The notes beneath the pieces are model-generated. The model was not told the origin of the DNA. It searched no databases and was given only the letters and a program-made list of their open reading frames with translations. A DNA stretch of 64,000 nt, taken from positions 641,316 to 705,315 of the forward strand of contig NW_002060960.1 of assembly GCF_000150275.1 (NCBI RefSeq), in the 5' to 3' direction. The translations under genes were made by a program, and so were the position numbers. This DNA is from Trichoplax adhaerens (lineage: Eukaryota > Placozoa > Uniplacotomia > Trichoplacea > Trichoplacidae). Of the stretch, positions 24,546 through 38,335 are shown piece after piece; within the stretch, counting starts at the first letter, position 1, and each line of letters opens with the position of its first letter.

Positions 24546-27119
24546 TGACAAATCATTTTATGCAGTAAAGTGAGATTTTACGAAAAATATTTGTAGTTCT
24601 CATTATAACATTTATAGATACTGTATCGTGACCTTTCAACAGTAAATTCATGAAGCATGCAAGTATAGAGTTGAAAATAATGAATTCAGCATGAGAAACT
24701 CTACTGATCATTCGGTTCGTGATGTCTTTGAATGCGCGAACTGGCTCTTAATCGACCTTCCTCTATCCGTTCGATGACTGTAAGTCTGCAATATCGTGGG
24801 CTGCATGAACAAATAGCAAAGCATTTAAACTAAAGCTACCTGACATTATTTAAGAAAAGCTCAGAGTATTTTATAGGTATTATCGGTAACGATTGAGAGG
24901 AAATGAATTCAATTTCCTCTAACCGTATTTGATTCAAACGATTGATTTTTGAATGATCAATTTATCTTCGTCATAATGATAAATTATAAAATATTTCTTT
25001 TTTCTTAATTTGGTTGACAGCAGATATTGTCTGATCTGGTGTTTATACAATTGATAATTACATGGACTACGAACCGATAGAGCTTATGTTTTGTTATTTT
25101 TATGGATCATTAGGACATTAATAATTAAATAACCGAATTGCGATATAAGGATTAATGGCAATCAATACAATTTATAGGGTATTGATTTCAGGATAAAATG
25201 AGGTGGGCATAGAATCATTCATGCTCTATCCACCTCCATTTATCCATTATCTAGAACAACTATCATTTTATCTAATTACTTTGCTGCCTTTGAGTTTGTA
25301 CTTTCTAAAGGGAGGCTAACGTTAGTAACTGGATTGCACTTATGAATAAGCAACAAAAAATTAAACGATCTGTTGTTACGACATGTTGATTAAGTTATTT
25401 TATTTTACAACTAATCCTTTTTAATTTCCTTGCTTCGATCTTGTGAAAATTGATATTAAGTATTAATTATGTCGTTATGTCAATAAAAAAGCATCTTTAC
25501 TACTAACAGACATCTAGTCCGATTCATTTCCATTCCAGAGATAAATTGAGCAATGAAATATATTTACTGTCTACTTAGAAAGATCTTTCTATAAATACTA
25601 GTGATCCATAAAATGATTAGACACAGGATGTGTGTTCACTACTGCGTTAAATCTTCCCAACAGAATCATTCCAATTTGGGATAAAATTTTAGTAATTAAA
25701 TAACATCAATGGTTCGTTTCATGACTATATAAATCTAAATAGTCTGTTATATCGGTTACAGTCATCATCCATTTTCATTAATTTTACGGCCATTAGTTGC
25801 CTACTCAAAATCTATATGATAATTATTTATAGGTTATAAATCGATGTATATTAACAATAATAATTATTAAACTCATCTCAACATTAGACAGTATGATACA
25901 TTATACTTTTGAACTAATATTAAACGAAGTTAAGATAGATATTTTAGCCACTTCTCTTTCCAATAAGTAATCCATTTTTAGTATTTAAATCGACCATTTG
26001 AGATTTCATATAGTAAACTACTGCAATAAAGCTAACTTAAATATAAAATAGACTAGTACATTGTAGTTTACTTTTTAAATATGCTGATTTGAAATTATTT
26101 GATCAATAGGATATTTTCTAACCAAAAGTATCCAATTTCTAATCATTTCAATACTAATTTAATTTTTTTTAAATTCCTATGGATGAAGATACATGTAATT
26201 TACTTGTTTATCAGTTTTTTGGTGGGCAAATAGTTTTTACCTCTTATTATTAATAATAGCCCGGTTAAATTATTGAGTAAATATGGCATCATTTATTCCT
26301 GATATTAACATACTGTATGATTCATTTTTGTGGCCTGCATAGCTTGTCTCTCTCACTCTTCCCTTAACCATGGGTTATCGATTCGTTAGCATTGAATTGA
26401 AATCTACTGATCAGTATAGAGATAAATTGACAATTTAACACTTTGACGCCTTGTCTACAACTGCATTATTATTGTTTGACGAAAACAATTCCTTTAGGAA
26501 ATACTTTGAAAGATGCAGGTTAATTCAGTTGTCATATTGAATGATGGCGAGAATAAATTGTTTACCATTCAGAGTTATTCTCCCATGGCGATATTTGTTG
26601 TTTGTTATTGCCATGATCGAATTGTTGATCCAAGATTGTATTTAGTTACGATTTCCTTGATTATTATTGGATATCTTGACATTTTCAGTATTAGTCTTCC
26701 GCCTCTTAGACAATTCCATCACTCCATCGTATAAATAAATTTTTTCCATTCTTCATCTTTTTTACTTTCTCCTCTGTGGGCTTCCATTAAGTAAAAATAA
26801 TTTTCTTCAAGGCTCCGTTATTAAGTGCTATCATTTCACCCCATCTCTCTAGTGTTTGTGGCATTCTTCTGGTTTTAGCCGCTGAATATTATTAGGTATG
26901 ATTTATAGACCTGATAACTGATAAATAATTTCAGTTTATATACTTTTTATAATCAAGTCTATATATTAGTAATCATTTCTAATTAAGTTACAGTTTTTTA
27001 TAGTTAAAACTCAGTTCATGTTGTGAAATAAATTCTCATACAGTAATTTTGAATCGCGACTAGTACTCATATTTAAGGCAGTTTCAAGTTTCAATATTTT
27101 TGTGCTTGCTGTTATAACT

Positions 27120-27860
27120 TAGCACCTTACTATTTAGGCTATCTTGCCCAGTGGGAAACGTTACAGAATTATAGTTATTTAAGTTGCTTTGATCAATACG
27201 CCGATATATATGCACTCAACTTATATATGAACGAGGCCGAATGCGAAATCAGTCATTTTGCAAAATGCCCTATTAAAGATAGAAATTGAAGATTGATCCG
27301 ATTTACTTGCTACGTTATTCTAGCATCTATATTACATTTATTTCCAATTTTTATTCAATTTTTCATGTCCTTAAAAATTGAAGCAGTCGTTTTGTACAAT
27401 TTCTGGTTAAATTCTATCAATAATTCTTGCAGTTCATACATATATATAGCTAATTATTTAACTTGCTTTGATCCATGCGCCAATACATATACTCAATTTA
27501 TATACCTTTAGAGTATTATTTTAAACAAAAAATTGTCCTTCATATTAGGATAGAAATTTAATAACCAATCTGATTTACGTTATTTTCGCTTCTATTTTAT
27601 AGTTAATGCGCAGATTTTTATCCAGTTTTTCTATTTCCTTAACAATTATTAGTGTAAACAAAAAATCAACACTTAATAAGGACAGAAATTGAATTACTAA
27701 TCCAATTTATTTACGATGTTATTCTAGCATCTATTTAATAGCTATTGCGATTTGTTCACCAATTCTTTCTCTATTCTTAAAATTGAAGCTGTAATTTCAT
27801 ATAGTTTCAGGTTTAATTGTATGAATAGTTCTTAGCTTTCCATTTAATCATTTTCATTCA
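27120..27860. repeat. Diverged tandem units (~130-270 bp) overlapping the inverted-repeat block
   Basis: Segments like AGATAGAAATTGAA...CCGATTTAC recur at about 27278, 27550 and 27680. A second shared segment, CTTGCTTTGATCCATGCGCC-like with a following ACTCAA(C/T)TTATATA run, occurs at about 27183-27230 and 27460-27510. The array begins before the left inverted arm, so the duplications and the IR block are interleaved. Confidence 0.6.
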
Positions 27861-28068
27861 CAAAATTAATTACGTAAAAATTTTAGCAACTAGTTCGGTG
27901 GAAACTCACCCTCAAGAAATGTTGTAATTGATTTTATTAGTTAATAATTAACTATAAATCACGCTAGAAGAAATTCAATTTTAAAAATTTAATTCTTAAC
28001 TTTGCATTGGCTGATTGGGCAGTTTGCAAAATGACCGACTTCGCATACGGTCACGTTCATATATATTG
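27218..28068. mobile_element. Inverted-repeat-bounded block (MITE-like)
   Basis: The ~55-bp left end (27218-27272, containing TATATATGAACGAGGCCG and CAGTCATTTTGCAAAATGCC) reappears inverted at 28014-28068 (GGGCAGTTTGCAAAATGACC ... GTCACGTTCATATATATTG) at roughly 85% identity by eye. The ~740 bp between contains repeated units and no transposase frame. This resembles a non-autonomous DNA transposon. No clear target-site duplication is visible at the arm edges, so true ends are uncertain. Confidence 0.5.
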
Positions 28069-28810
28069 TCAATTATTTGCCAAAGTTGCCAATTTTCTTA
28101 AATGTTAAAAGAATTTGATTTTAAAACTGATTCTAACTTTTTTGTCAATTAGGAAATCTAAAACTCAATAATCATTATAAGAAAACTATAACGTATTCTG
28201 GTATTACACAACCCCTATCCGTTGATCTACTCATACTCAGCGTTTATTCAGATCATTACTAGAATAGAAAGCTACAAGCAAGTAAGAGATATTTTTTATT
28301 CACCTATAATGATGCCAGACTATAGCTTGGCTTTCATTTCCTCATCCATTGCAATTTGAATCTCTTCGTTTTTGTGTCCTCATTTCTAATGTAACTATCA
28401 CTTTTTTGGTTTTCTACCTTTATTATACTTGATCTTCATCTATTAAAAGTATTATAGCGTGTGATTTTGTATTGACACTGGCTTATAAATACAGAAGAGA
28501 ATCAATTCACGTGCAAAATTTTTTCCATCTTCTGGTGTCTGCGCTGACAAAAGGAGTTTCTCACTTTTATACTGAGAATCCTATTCCGGGTTCAGGATTA
28601 TATTGACTTGGTTATTGTCTCCATTTTATTCATCAGTATTAGCTCTCTTTTTTGTGTTCTGTGCCTATATATAAGTGATTGAAGTTGGTATATTCCCCCC
28701 GTTTTTAGCATTCTTCAATCCTTTTCACATCGATAAATTCATTTCTTAATCTACTGTACTCTCTCACCTTCCAAATATAAACGCCTCTTGCATCTAAGCC
28801 ATCCAAGAAA

Positions 28811-29150
28811 ATTCACTTCTCACTTTGAATTTTACCATTTCTAAGGCCAGGTATCAACTTGTCGACGTTGAAATCCAACTACTATTGAGTGACAGTATCA
28901 AGAATTATCCCGGCTGCAATTCCTTTGCACTTTTTCACGCTGTGACTTTGTATATATATATATATATATATGTTATAGACGCAAAAACTTTTATTGTATC
29001 TGTCTAGCTGAATCACATAAGAAAATTTACTTTTCATCCTGAATTTTGCCATTTCTAAGGCGGAATATCAACTTGTCAACGTTGATATCCCACGACGATT
29101 AGCTGCCTGTCCTATTTTGTGACAGTATCAAAAATTACTCTAATTGGATT
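28811..29150. repeat. Two copies of a ~213-bp repeat with a (TA)10 microsatellite
   Basis: Copy 1 (from 28811) and copy 2 (from about 29023) share CATTTCTAAGGC, TATCAACTTGTC(G/A)ACGTTG and GTGACAGTATCAA(G/A)AATTA. A TA dinucleotide run at about 28950-28971 sits at the end of copy 1 only. Confidence 0.8.
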
Positions 29151-29572
29151 CCCATTTACCTTAAACGCCACTATTTAACGTTTCTGATTTACCGACCGGA
29201 TTAGTTTATTTCAGAAGTTTAAGGACCCCTATTAGAAGCCAATTTTGGAAGGCATCATTTGAAGGACTTGCCGGTTTACCGCTATCGCTAAGCATCATTT
29301 TAAATAGTCAAATTTAACTATCGGTTGTTGTTGAAAATAAAAGTTAAAGATTTAATTTCATGGATTCTGATTAAGCTCTTCTAGAACAGCAATCCGCTAG
29401 ACTCAGTATTGAATCGCTTAACCAAGGAAAAGATAATCTATTGACATCCAAATTCTTTCATCAGCTTCTGCAAGATTAAAATTTCTAGCGGCAAATAACT
29501 TTCTAATCTGCACTTTACTGATAGCATAAGCAGTAAGAAATTCTCCTATTTGCATTATATCCAAACATTATC

Positions 29573-30664
29573 ATGGCATTAATAGCAAACGACTCTTTCT
29601 TCCTAACTGAAAGTAATATGACTATCTTATCGACCGGCCAAACACCATCTTCTCTATTCTATGTCATCAATCCTACGTTATTCGCAATTTCCATGATATT
29701 ATTAAGCGCTGGAATCATTGGTAATTTCTTTGTCGTCCTGACGATCATTGTAGGTAAAGAAAAATGTAAGCAAATTGCATATTATCAAATTGGTTACTAT
29801 GCTTTTGCCAACGTTGTTTACTGCGTCTTTTTCATGCTATTGCAAATCATGACGATGAAGCAAAATCAATTCTATCAGGAAGTCTATGTAAAGATGCAAA
29901 GTAATATATCGGTATTACTGGAGATGGCGTCTTCATCTTCATTACATCAACAATTAATCGACTCGACTATTCGTTGGCCCTACTGTGAAATTTGTTTCTC
30001 CTTAATGTTTACTTCAACCATGGCATCGACATTAATTCTAGCCCATACCAGTACTAATTGGTATAAGACGTTGAAAAATAATCGTAAGAGTAGAGTTTTA
30101 ACACCTAAGCGTTTAGTCTGCAAGATGATATTGATTTGGTTTGCAGCTTCTATCCTATCTGTACCTTATGCACTCATTATAGTTAGAACGTCCACAAACA
30201 GTTCCTTAGGTTGCAGATTTGAAAATTATAACTCGCCATTGCTCCTTTGGTACGCTTTAGCAAATGGTTTATTTATGGGAGTAGTCCCAGGCTTTACCAT
30301 CATTTATAGCTATGGAAGAGTAATACGTATCTTTCAACATAATATTCATGCACTAGAATTAGGAATAACCTTAAACCGTCAAGAAAGTGAGTGGCAGATT
30401 AAACAGCACTCCATCGTGAAATTGCTAATGTTTGTTGCAGCAGTTTATATCCTATTTATGATACCTTACATTGTGGCAGTTGTCTATATTTCAGTGGGTC
30501 GTCAAAAGTACTTCTATGATCCAAAAGATGATGTTTATCTCTTTGAATTTTATAATATTCCATCCACTGCCGTTACCATTTTGTTTGCCTTGAATCCGAT
30601 GATTTATATGGCTTATAACCAATTAATGAAGAAGGGGTTCCGATGTTCCTATTTTTTATCTTAG
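29573..30664 (+). CDS. Rhodopsin-like (class A) GPCR, intronless, NWY in place of DRY
   Basis: 363-aa seven-helix receptor in one open frame. Landmarks: Asn51 in TM1 (GN pair, position 1.50); Cys138 at the top of TM3 and Cys214 in EL2 for the conserved disulfide; Trp189 in TM4 (4.50); Pro239 in TM5; Pro298 in TM6; NPMIY (341-345) in TM7 followed by a basic helix 8 segment. Counting 25 residues from Cys138 puts position 3.50 at Trp163, so the motif is Asn162-Trp163-Tyr164. The CWxP motif of TM6 is FMIP, without the toggle Trp. The extracellular N terminus has potential N-glycosylation (Asn6, Asn15). Ligand unknown. Resembles the lineage-specific single-exon receptors known to be expanded in placozoans (inference). 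ATG 29573 is the first Met in frame and a good start. Confidence 0.88.
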   Translation: MALIANDSFFLTESNMTILSTGQTPSSLFYVINPTLFAISMILLSAGIIGNFFVVLTIIVGKEKCKQIAYYQIGYYAFANVVYCVFFMLLQIMTMKQNQFYQEVYVKMQSNISVLLEMASSSSLHQQLIDSTIRWPYCEICFSLMFTSTMASTLILAHTSTNWYKTLKNNRKSRVLTPKRLVCKMILIWFAASILSVPYALIIVRTSTNSSLGCRFENYNSPLLLWYALANGLFMGVVPGFTIIYSYGRVIRIFQHNIHALELGITLNRQESEWQIKQHSIVKLLMFVAAVYILFMIPYIVAVVYISVGRQKYFYDPKDDVYLFEFYNIPSTAVTILFALNPMIYMAYNQLMKKGFRCSYFLS

Positions 30665-33600
30665 TAAAATCTCTTACAGCGCTTAAGCCAATATTTGCTC
30701 ATGTTACTATTCCTTCATTATGATTAGCACTAATTTCAGAGTTTAGCTGCTGTTCAAACTTATCATTGACTGATTTTTCTTGTTTCTAATTCATGCTTAG
30801 CATCGACTTATGCATTTAAATATCAGTTTATAAGCTGTCATTTTTTTTGGCATATGAATTATATCAATGATGACATCGAAGAAAGCTTATACGTTTTAAT
30901 TTACAGCAGCTGATTATAGACTGATATCTTGTCATCGGTACGGAAATAGATATCGTTTATTTTCATTTTCGGAAACTTTTGTTCGTTATTTCCTCATTTA
31001 AATCTTTCTATCTCTTAATCTATAACTGCATCAATCTCAAGACTTTGTTCAGAATGCAGCTCATAAGTAACCCTAGTTCATCTGTGATATGCATAATTGA
31101 ATTTTCCCTTTTCGAACATTTATCTAAACATTATGTAAGCTATCTTTAGCTATTGTACGAGCTCTCGTAGCTTTATATTTTTTTATTTTATCATATTGAA
31201 GGAACTCAAGACATACATAGAAAAGATGTATAATATCTACTTCCCGGAATAATGTGCAGCTAAGTTTGTGATAATATCAAGTACATTGTTCAGCCATTTG
31301 AATTAATCATCATGCTATATCTAGCTCATGATGGAATGCTAGAATCGTACTAGAGGTATGGATCTTGTATTTGAATAATTCCTTATTACGAAAAAGGTAG
31401 AACTTATCATGATGCAATGATTTCAGATCGACAAAGCTCTTCATTCCGTTGATTCACGTTGCAAAATAGAGCTGAAATTGTTCTAGATAGAGAAATATTT
31501 TTTTCTTCTAAGGTATATAGAATACTAAGGCTATAAAATGTGGCAAAATATATCAATTAGAGTTAATTATATGGCACAGTACTCTGTTTTTCGCTGTACA
31601 TCATAGAAGAGGCACTTTTTTCATTCCATCTTTATGAATTACGAAAGTGACAGAGACGATAGCAATTGCTATTTATAGTATTTAGATGTGCTTTTATTAT
31701 TATGTTATTGATCTATTCTAATATTTTTTCTTTATAACTGCATCGTGATTCATTATATTGTTATTATCAATGCTATAGAAAATCTTGTATTTACTGTGAC
31801 TAAAATGAAAGTGTCTTAATTTATGTCTCTCACAATTTCATCCTTTAATAATGATTATTAATCGATTTGCTTATCTATGCTCTTATATACTCCCGCCTTA
31901 TATAATTAGATTATTAAAACATGAAATTACGTAAATACTCCTTAAATCGAGAATAGTGCCAAAATTTAATGGTTAGTTTAAGATGGAATATGATTGCTAA
32001 TTTAGTGTGTTGTTGCATATTGAAGAGATTGTTTATGCATCTTAGATTTGGTTTACATGTTTTAAATCTTTATTGACACTTTGTTTATCTTGGCTTGGAC
32101 TGGATTCGCTTATTAAAAATCAACGTTTAGGAATTGTTTATCATTTCTTTCATTTTGAATTTATTTAGCAAGATTGATCATGCAATTTTCCAAATTATTG
32201 TTTTCTATTCTAAATCGATGGATCATCATGTTATGAATATTATGGCAATATAAAAAATGCTGAAAGAACACTTATAATCTGATTAATAATAAATAAAAAT
32301 GACGATTCTATTGCTATCATTTATTCGTTAATCGTCATGACAAGTAATTATAACTTAATTCATGGCTGTATTATCGAATGAAATACTTTTATTTGCAGCT
32401 TTGATTTTCATGCACTATTATGTATTGGTGCATTCTCAACTTTGATCTATTAAAAATTCTCGTACTAAGGTCTACATAAGTTGAATGCCAACTTAACAAC
32501 GGCTGCAATAGTGAAATTAAATTGTTATTTTATGCTTGTTTTTATTTAAACGAGTTATCAAAATAGGTTTATCTTATCGATCTTTCAGAGTTTTCAAATT
32601 TCTTCCACTACGATTTTTATGTTCTAAAGTAGTAATCATGAACAGTGTTCCATGTTGTTATTGCGTTTGATCCGTAGAAATAGTATATTTGGTATTTTAA
32701 TTAAACTCATATATACCATCGATTTATATCAGGATTACCAGCTATTGCTTCTGTTAAAACTATAGATTTAATATCTTGAAAATTTTAACCATAATTGAAT
32801 TATGCAAATTTATTTATCTCGTGTTGTAAAGATATTGAAATGTAACGTTCTTATTATCAATATTGTCATTATCATCTTCCTTATCGTCGAATATTTATAG
32901 ATATAGCAACTTAATTGCTAGTTATCAATTCAATATGATGTTCTTTATTCAGCATTGATACGCAATACACAATTCTACTTATTATCATGATTGCAAAGTA
33001 TTGTTCATATTATGCAATAATTTAGCAGCGATTGCATATACACAATATGTTTCAAGTTTGCCTTGACGTAATGGCATAAAGGTCATGGCTGCGTATTACC
33101 AGTCCCTTTAGATCTATTATATTTATTACTATGTAATTGGAGGTAATAATAAAACAAAAACGTTGATCGTCAGTATGATTAAATGGTAGTAAATGTTAGT
33201 ATATTCGCATGTATAGATTTTTGGCTATTACAAGGAAGAATTGAATAAGATATCATTTATATAACTCTGATATTATAGCTAATATGGATAATATATTATC
33301 TTCCTTGGTAGTCACGCATGGGTGGTTTACGTATTATTATAAGCGTTGATCATTATTCTCCCAATTTTTATATTATTAAACCAATCTGACATAAGATGAA
33401 TTGCAGCACATACAGATCATTAGCATGAAGGATGGAACGAAATTTTATCTAGAAGATGCTACCCTTATTTTTTTAAAATAACTATCGGGTTAGGTAATAT
33501 AAGGTTACTGACGCCTGTCTACAATTTTTTACCTTAATCCATTGTGAAACAAAACTACGGCTATTCATGCGTGCCCTTTTATAGGAATCATTAATTTCTG

Positions 33601-35639
33601 CATAGCTATAACTCTGGATAAGTTTTATAATGCTACGAATTATTACCAACTCTATCGATAAGTAATCGAGAAAAGTTAGCCATTTTACGCCCGGTAAATA
33701 ATGAATATCGGCTACATAACTTTGGAAAATATCGCTATCATTTTAGTTACTGCACATTTATGTAGAGCATGCAGGGAATTATTTCTACCGAGATTGTAAT
33801 ATTTGCAATTGCTTAGTGCAAATATATAATATGTAAATGATGACTGAAAATCAAAAATATAAAAGGGATAAATTTGGTAGACTGTTCGATAGTGAAATAT
33901 GAATGATTATAATTTTTCATAAAATTAGGTGCGCTCTTGTGATTAAGATTAATACTTTTTTAAAACAATGAGTAAGCATGCTGATTTAACTATTTCGGTG
34001 ATTTTATTAAATACCAGTTACGCTTGATAAAATATTCATCTACCATAAACAAGGATTTAAGTAACATAGAAAAAATTAAATAGAAATTAATTAAATAGCA
34101 TATAGGACATAATGAACACTTATTCATCCCTAGCATCAATAATTTTCTTTTATATAAGTTGAAGAATGTTATTTCTTATTTCGTTCGATGGAATTACAAG
34201 TAACGAGTTTGTTTCGCTGTCGATTGATTAAAAATAAAATGTAGTATTTCAGCTATTTTTCTTACCTATATTATAAATTTCATTCTATCTGCGTGACGTT
34301 TGCACATTGCACCACCAAAAATTGTAATAGCGTTACATTAGAATTGAATTTATCGATAGCAGTAAATATTAATTGAATCTAAAGTTGAAATGATGACTTT
34401 GTGTCTATTCTATACTAAATTCTTGTCGTAACATTCGAAGAATAATATTAGACTTTTTTTGTCCTCTATCGATTACTTGATGTTAATAATAATTTCATTT
34501 GATAGTCCATAGTGTGCAATTGATCCAATGAGTTTACTCTAGCAATTGAAATCCATCGCTATTATCAAGAAGAACTTTAAGATATTTGTAGAATCGAAGA
34601 GACGGGAACAAAAGTGAAAGTCCTGTCCTTCAGTTGTAATTGTCATAAACAGAACTACAATAACAATTTATAAGATAGAGATCAGAGTAGGTGCTGTAGA
34701 TAATTACTGTAGTATGATTCAATAGAATCGATTTCCATTGGAGTTGTTTGACTTAGAGTTGGAAAAATTCGTGTTGACGTTCAAGCTTGACGATACTTGC
34801 TGGTAGAAAATGTATCTGTAAATTGTCAAATAAGTTTTAATCAGAGCTAGGTTAGGATTACATGGTTTATTAATTGGTCAAGTACTGATGAGTATCTCTA
34901 AATCTAGTTCCTAGCTCTAGTTTATTATCATCATAATGCTTGCTTTGCACCAGCTTAAAACTACGCTTTTAATACTTTTCTGGAAGAAAAATGGGCTATA
35001 GACTGGTATAAAGATAATTATAAAAATCTCGGTAATAGAATACAACTTATTTTAAAACTAGTCTTCAGTTCTAATTTCGGATTCTTTACTGATTATTATT
35101 TGGCTACATACTACTAAATTAACTTTGTGTCGTCCCACACATTTTAGAGTTAAATCATCAGTAATCGAGCGTCATTTCTTGTAACGGCTCAATAATCCTA
35201 TTATGATATTAATAATAAATTACTGTAATAATCATGTAGCTAATTAAATGAAATAGGCTTTAAAAGTAGTTTCGGTTCTACCACTCTCTCATCATAGCAC
35301 GATTTGGCGAGAGAAGCATTTCAAAGATGATATATTTGCGGTTTAATACTTGTGCAATTGATTACTACATAAAATGATTGCAATAAGGATTGGCTTTTAG
35401 TTTTACTTCTTTTCATTATAGAACGACTTGATAATATATAGCTATCATAAGTAAATTGATACTTAGGATGATTTTATAGCGTATTCTTTATTCAAGTTGC
35501 ATTACTTGTTATTTCTTATCCTAAATTCGATCAAATCATTTGTAAAAATGCCTTATAGTGGCAAAGATTGCCTTACTTAAATAATTGTTTATTACAATTA
35601 ATTTTCGAATCTAGAGCATTTTTCAATAGAATATCAATT

Positions 35640-35900
35640 AACGATAATAGCTAATGAATATTAAATTAATGCGGTTCAGTGATTACATAATCGACCGTAC
35701 ACTTTAATTAAAAATTAATATAACTAAATCAGATTTTTGAATAAAGTTTTATTTCAAATTAGCTTTCGATCTTAAATTGTTTTCGTTTAATTAGCATTGC
35801 TTTTAACGATAACAGGTAATTACGATAATAATTTATGAGGTTCGGTGATCGCGTAATTACTGACACATTAGACTAAAATGGTTTTTATAATAATCAAAAA
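35640..35900. repeat. Two-copy direct repeat, ~166 bp
   Basis: GCGGTTCAGTGATTACATAA at 35671 recurs as GAGGTTCGGTGATCGCGTAA at about 35837. Both are preceded by TTAACGATAA(T/C)AG(C/G)TAAT and followed by a CCGTACACTTTA/GACACATTAGAC-like end. Confidence 0.6.
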
Positions 35901-38142
35901 TCTATTAAATTGCATCTATTACAACAATTAATCACTGCAATAAAGATCTTTTTCATGGAATAAAGTTTATTTTGGAAATCATTTACGGTAATAGTTTATT
36001 TTCATCATAATATTTATGATTGAAAGCAAGCGATGATAATTTAAATGAATCAAGGACTCTATAATTGCTTATGTCTTTATTATATACGCTTCTTATTTTG
36101 AAAAAGTAATGATTTAGTGATCCGATCACTACGATAAAGACTACATTGCTTGATGAGAGTCTATTTGAGATCACTTTAACAAAGTTAGTTATCAATTTCA
36201 AAAAATTGAATGAAATTATGTTCGAGTAATTTGTCATATGAGAATACTAAACAAGAATCATGAAAACTAATTTATTTATTGCATAATGATAATTCATCAT
36301 CGTAATAACGATCACGATAGTTTAGCAGAGTCTACATTGATATTCCTTTTCAATTTAATTCAGTTCGCTTTCTTCTTTTTCTTTACCTATATCTGTGTGC
36401 ACACTAAATAGATTCTGACTGTCCTTCAAATGTTACGTCGAATAAAAGTCATATTTCTTATGCAGTGTTTGTGATATTTGTACCCTGAGACTCTATAAGC
36501 TGAGTATTACATTCTAGTTTTGTTTTCTTTCTACGCTTTCTCCATGTATATTTCTTTAAACTATTTCTACTCTAATTTTGGCATGAATAAAAGTACTATC
36601 GCTCTCCATATTGCTGGTAACTACCCCATATTTCAGAAAATATTACTGTTGCTTCTCTAACTATATACTATTCATAATCACAAAATATCTTGAATAATAC
36701 AAGTTCTTTTATTACTGATTCTGTATCCGATTAACTTACTAGTAAGGTAAAAGCTCTGGTAGACAAAGTTTTTTACAACATCTTAACAACAATTTTATAA
36801 TCTCGAGATCCTAAATAATACCCGTGACATCTGTCGTCACTTGTGCGACTTCAGTTTGCGATACCTGAAACTAAAGTAATCTATTTATCTTAACGTAGAT
36901 GTAACTATTATGAATATTTTTAATATTGCCAATTTATAAGTGTATTTAAAGTTTTATCTAGCTTTACTCTCACATAATATGTTAGCGACACTAAGTACGA
37001 TTATAATCTGTCTACCAGCTTTACCGGGTCAACATTCTTCGAAATGCTTTAACTGTATCGAAATATTGTAGTGTTGCAAGCTAAAAGGCATTATAATACC
37101 AATATTAAACGTATTTAGATTTAATACAAACATTATGAATTTTAATTCAAGTATATATCCCTTAAAATATTTTTAGCTATTTTAGTTATCATCTTTTGCT
37201 ATATATGTTAGTGAATACTACACTTAAATTCAGTTTTGTAATGTTGAGAGCGACTTCAAGATAGTTTATGTAATGCAGTGTGAAACAATAACTCGTTGTG
37301 TTGATTTTGTTATTGAACATATTCGCTAATTTCAAGTATTTCGATATTTATGAAGATCCGGATGAATGGGTTATATTAGTGCTCCTGCTGTTTTAGAAAG
37401 TGGTATCATTTACTTTTGGAAATAATATAAAAAGTGACCATATACTAGTATATTCAAACAATAAATATTTAATACAGCATTGATGTAGTTGTTACTCCTA
37501 CTATACGATAACTTCGAGCTTTAAAACAACGAAATTATCTCAAAAAATGTACTTGATCTGAGTTGCCTAAACTATTTTATTAGTAATTTTTGAAAATGGC
37601 CATAATATCGGCTAAATTATGGATTCCATTGTACACTTTGATTGCATTCCATAGCGTACTCTATTCTCACGAGGATCTTATTGAAATATCTGCAAACTAC
37701 CGATACGTCAATAAATTCAATAATTTATTTCTGGATTTTCTCATCCTCAACGCTAAAAAGTAAATGATCTAGGAATCGAAAATAATAACTTAGGTGTTTA
37801 CTTAGAGGTGATTTAGGCACATTTTCTTGGTATTGTACCATATATTACTGTATATAGTATTTACACTTGCAGATAAAATTTTAATAGATTGTCCAGTAGA
37901 ACAACCAAAATTTTTATTTCACTATGTATCACCTATTTCTACGATATCAAGATTGGTCTGACTTATAAAGAGACATAGTAATTTTATTTAAAGAAAAGGT
38001 GTAATGCTGTTAGATCAACCAAATTTCATTAATCGTAAGATTCAGGCTAAATTTGAATAGTTAAACTATAATGATTAATAGCAGATTTTGGATAGTAACT
38101 ATAATACATAGGCGTATTTTAAGGGATACATTTAATTATAGG

Positions 38143-38335
38143 TACGTCACAATTTCACTTCTGCGACAAGGTAACGTACAGTAAAAGTCTATAAGTAGCT
38201 ACTGACTTGAATGCCCTTTTACTTAACGTTAAACACACACAGCAAAAGACTGTAAAGATGAAACTTTTATTAGCAAAGATACATCTACAACTTCTAACCA
38301 CACTTCTCAACTCAAATGTTCCCGTTTATATAGGA
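38143..38335 (-). ncRNA. TATA-led structured element, family member B (minus strand)
   Basis: On the minus strand, TATATAAA (38332-38325) is followed by GTTTAACGT. Its TAACGT part (38231-38226) can pair with ACGTTA (38177-38172). Then TGTCGC (38168-38163) pairs with GTGACG (38150-38145) across a 12-nt loop using G-U pairs. The order of blocks (TATA, GTTTAACGT, TACGTTACC, TTGTCGC, TTGTGAC) matches members at 24.3 and 56.2 kb although the intervening sequence differs. Function unknown. Confidence 0.3.

Larger units (their letters stand above)
19243..29572. other. 10-kb AT-rich intergenic block
   Basis: No intact gene recognised. Short open frames at 21891-22073, 24000-24191, 26513-26734, 27293-27511 and 28825-29007 show no family motif, and two of them lie in repeats. 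A minus-strand stretch near 19340-19470 has a codon-like look (23 codons from an ATG at about 19430) but no match I know. Supported contents are the tandem repeats, the inverted-repeat block and the structured element listed separately. The final few hundred bases should contain the 5' region of the GPCR gene at 29573. Confidence 0.5.

Noticed and set aside
26513-26734. 73-codon plus-strand frame
   Set aside because: No family motif, no supporting neighbouring exon, and the complement is not coding either.
27293-27511. 72-codon hydrophobic frame
   Set aside because: Lies inside the tandem units of the inverted-repeat block; sister units do not keep the frame.
35983-36237. 84-codon minus-strand frame
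   Set aside because: AT-driven composition (Asn/Ser/Phe/Ile), adjacent to repeated sequence, no motif or splice context.
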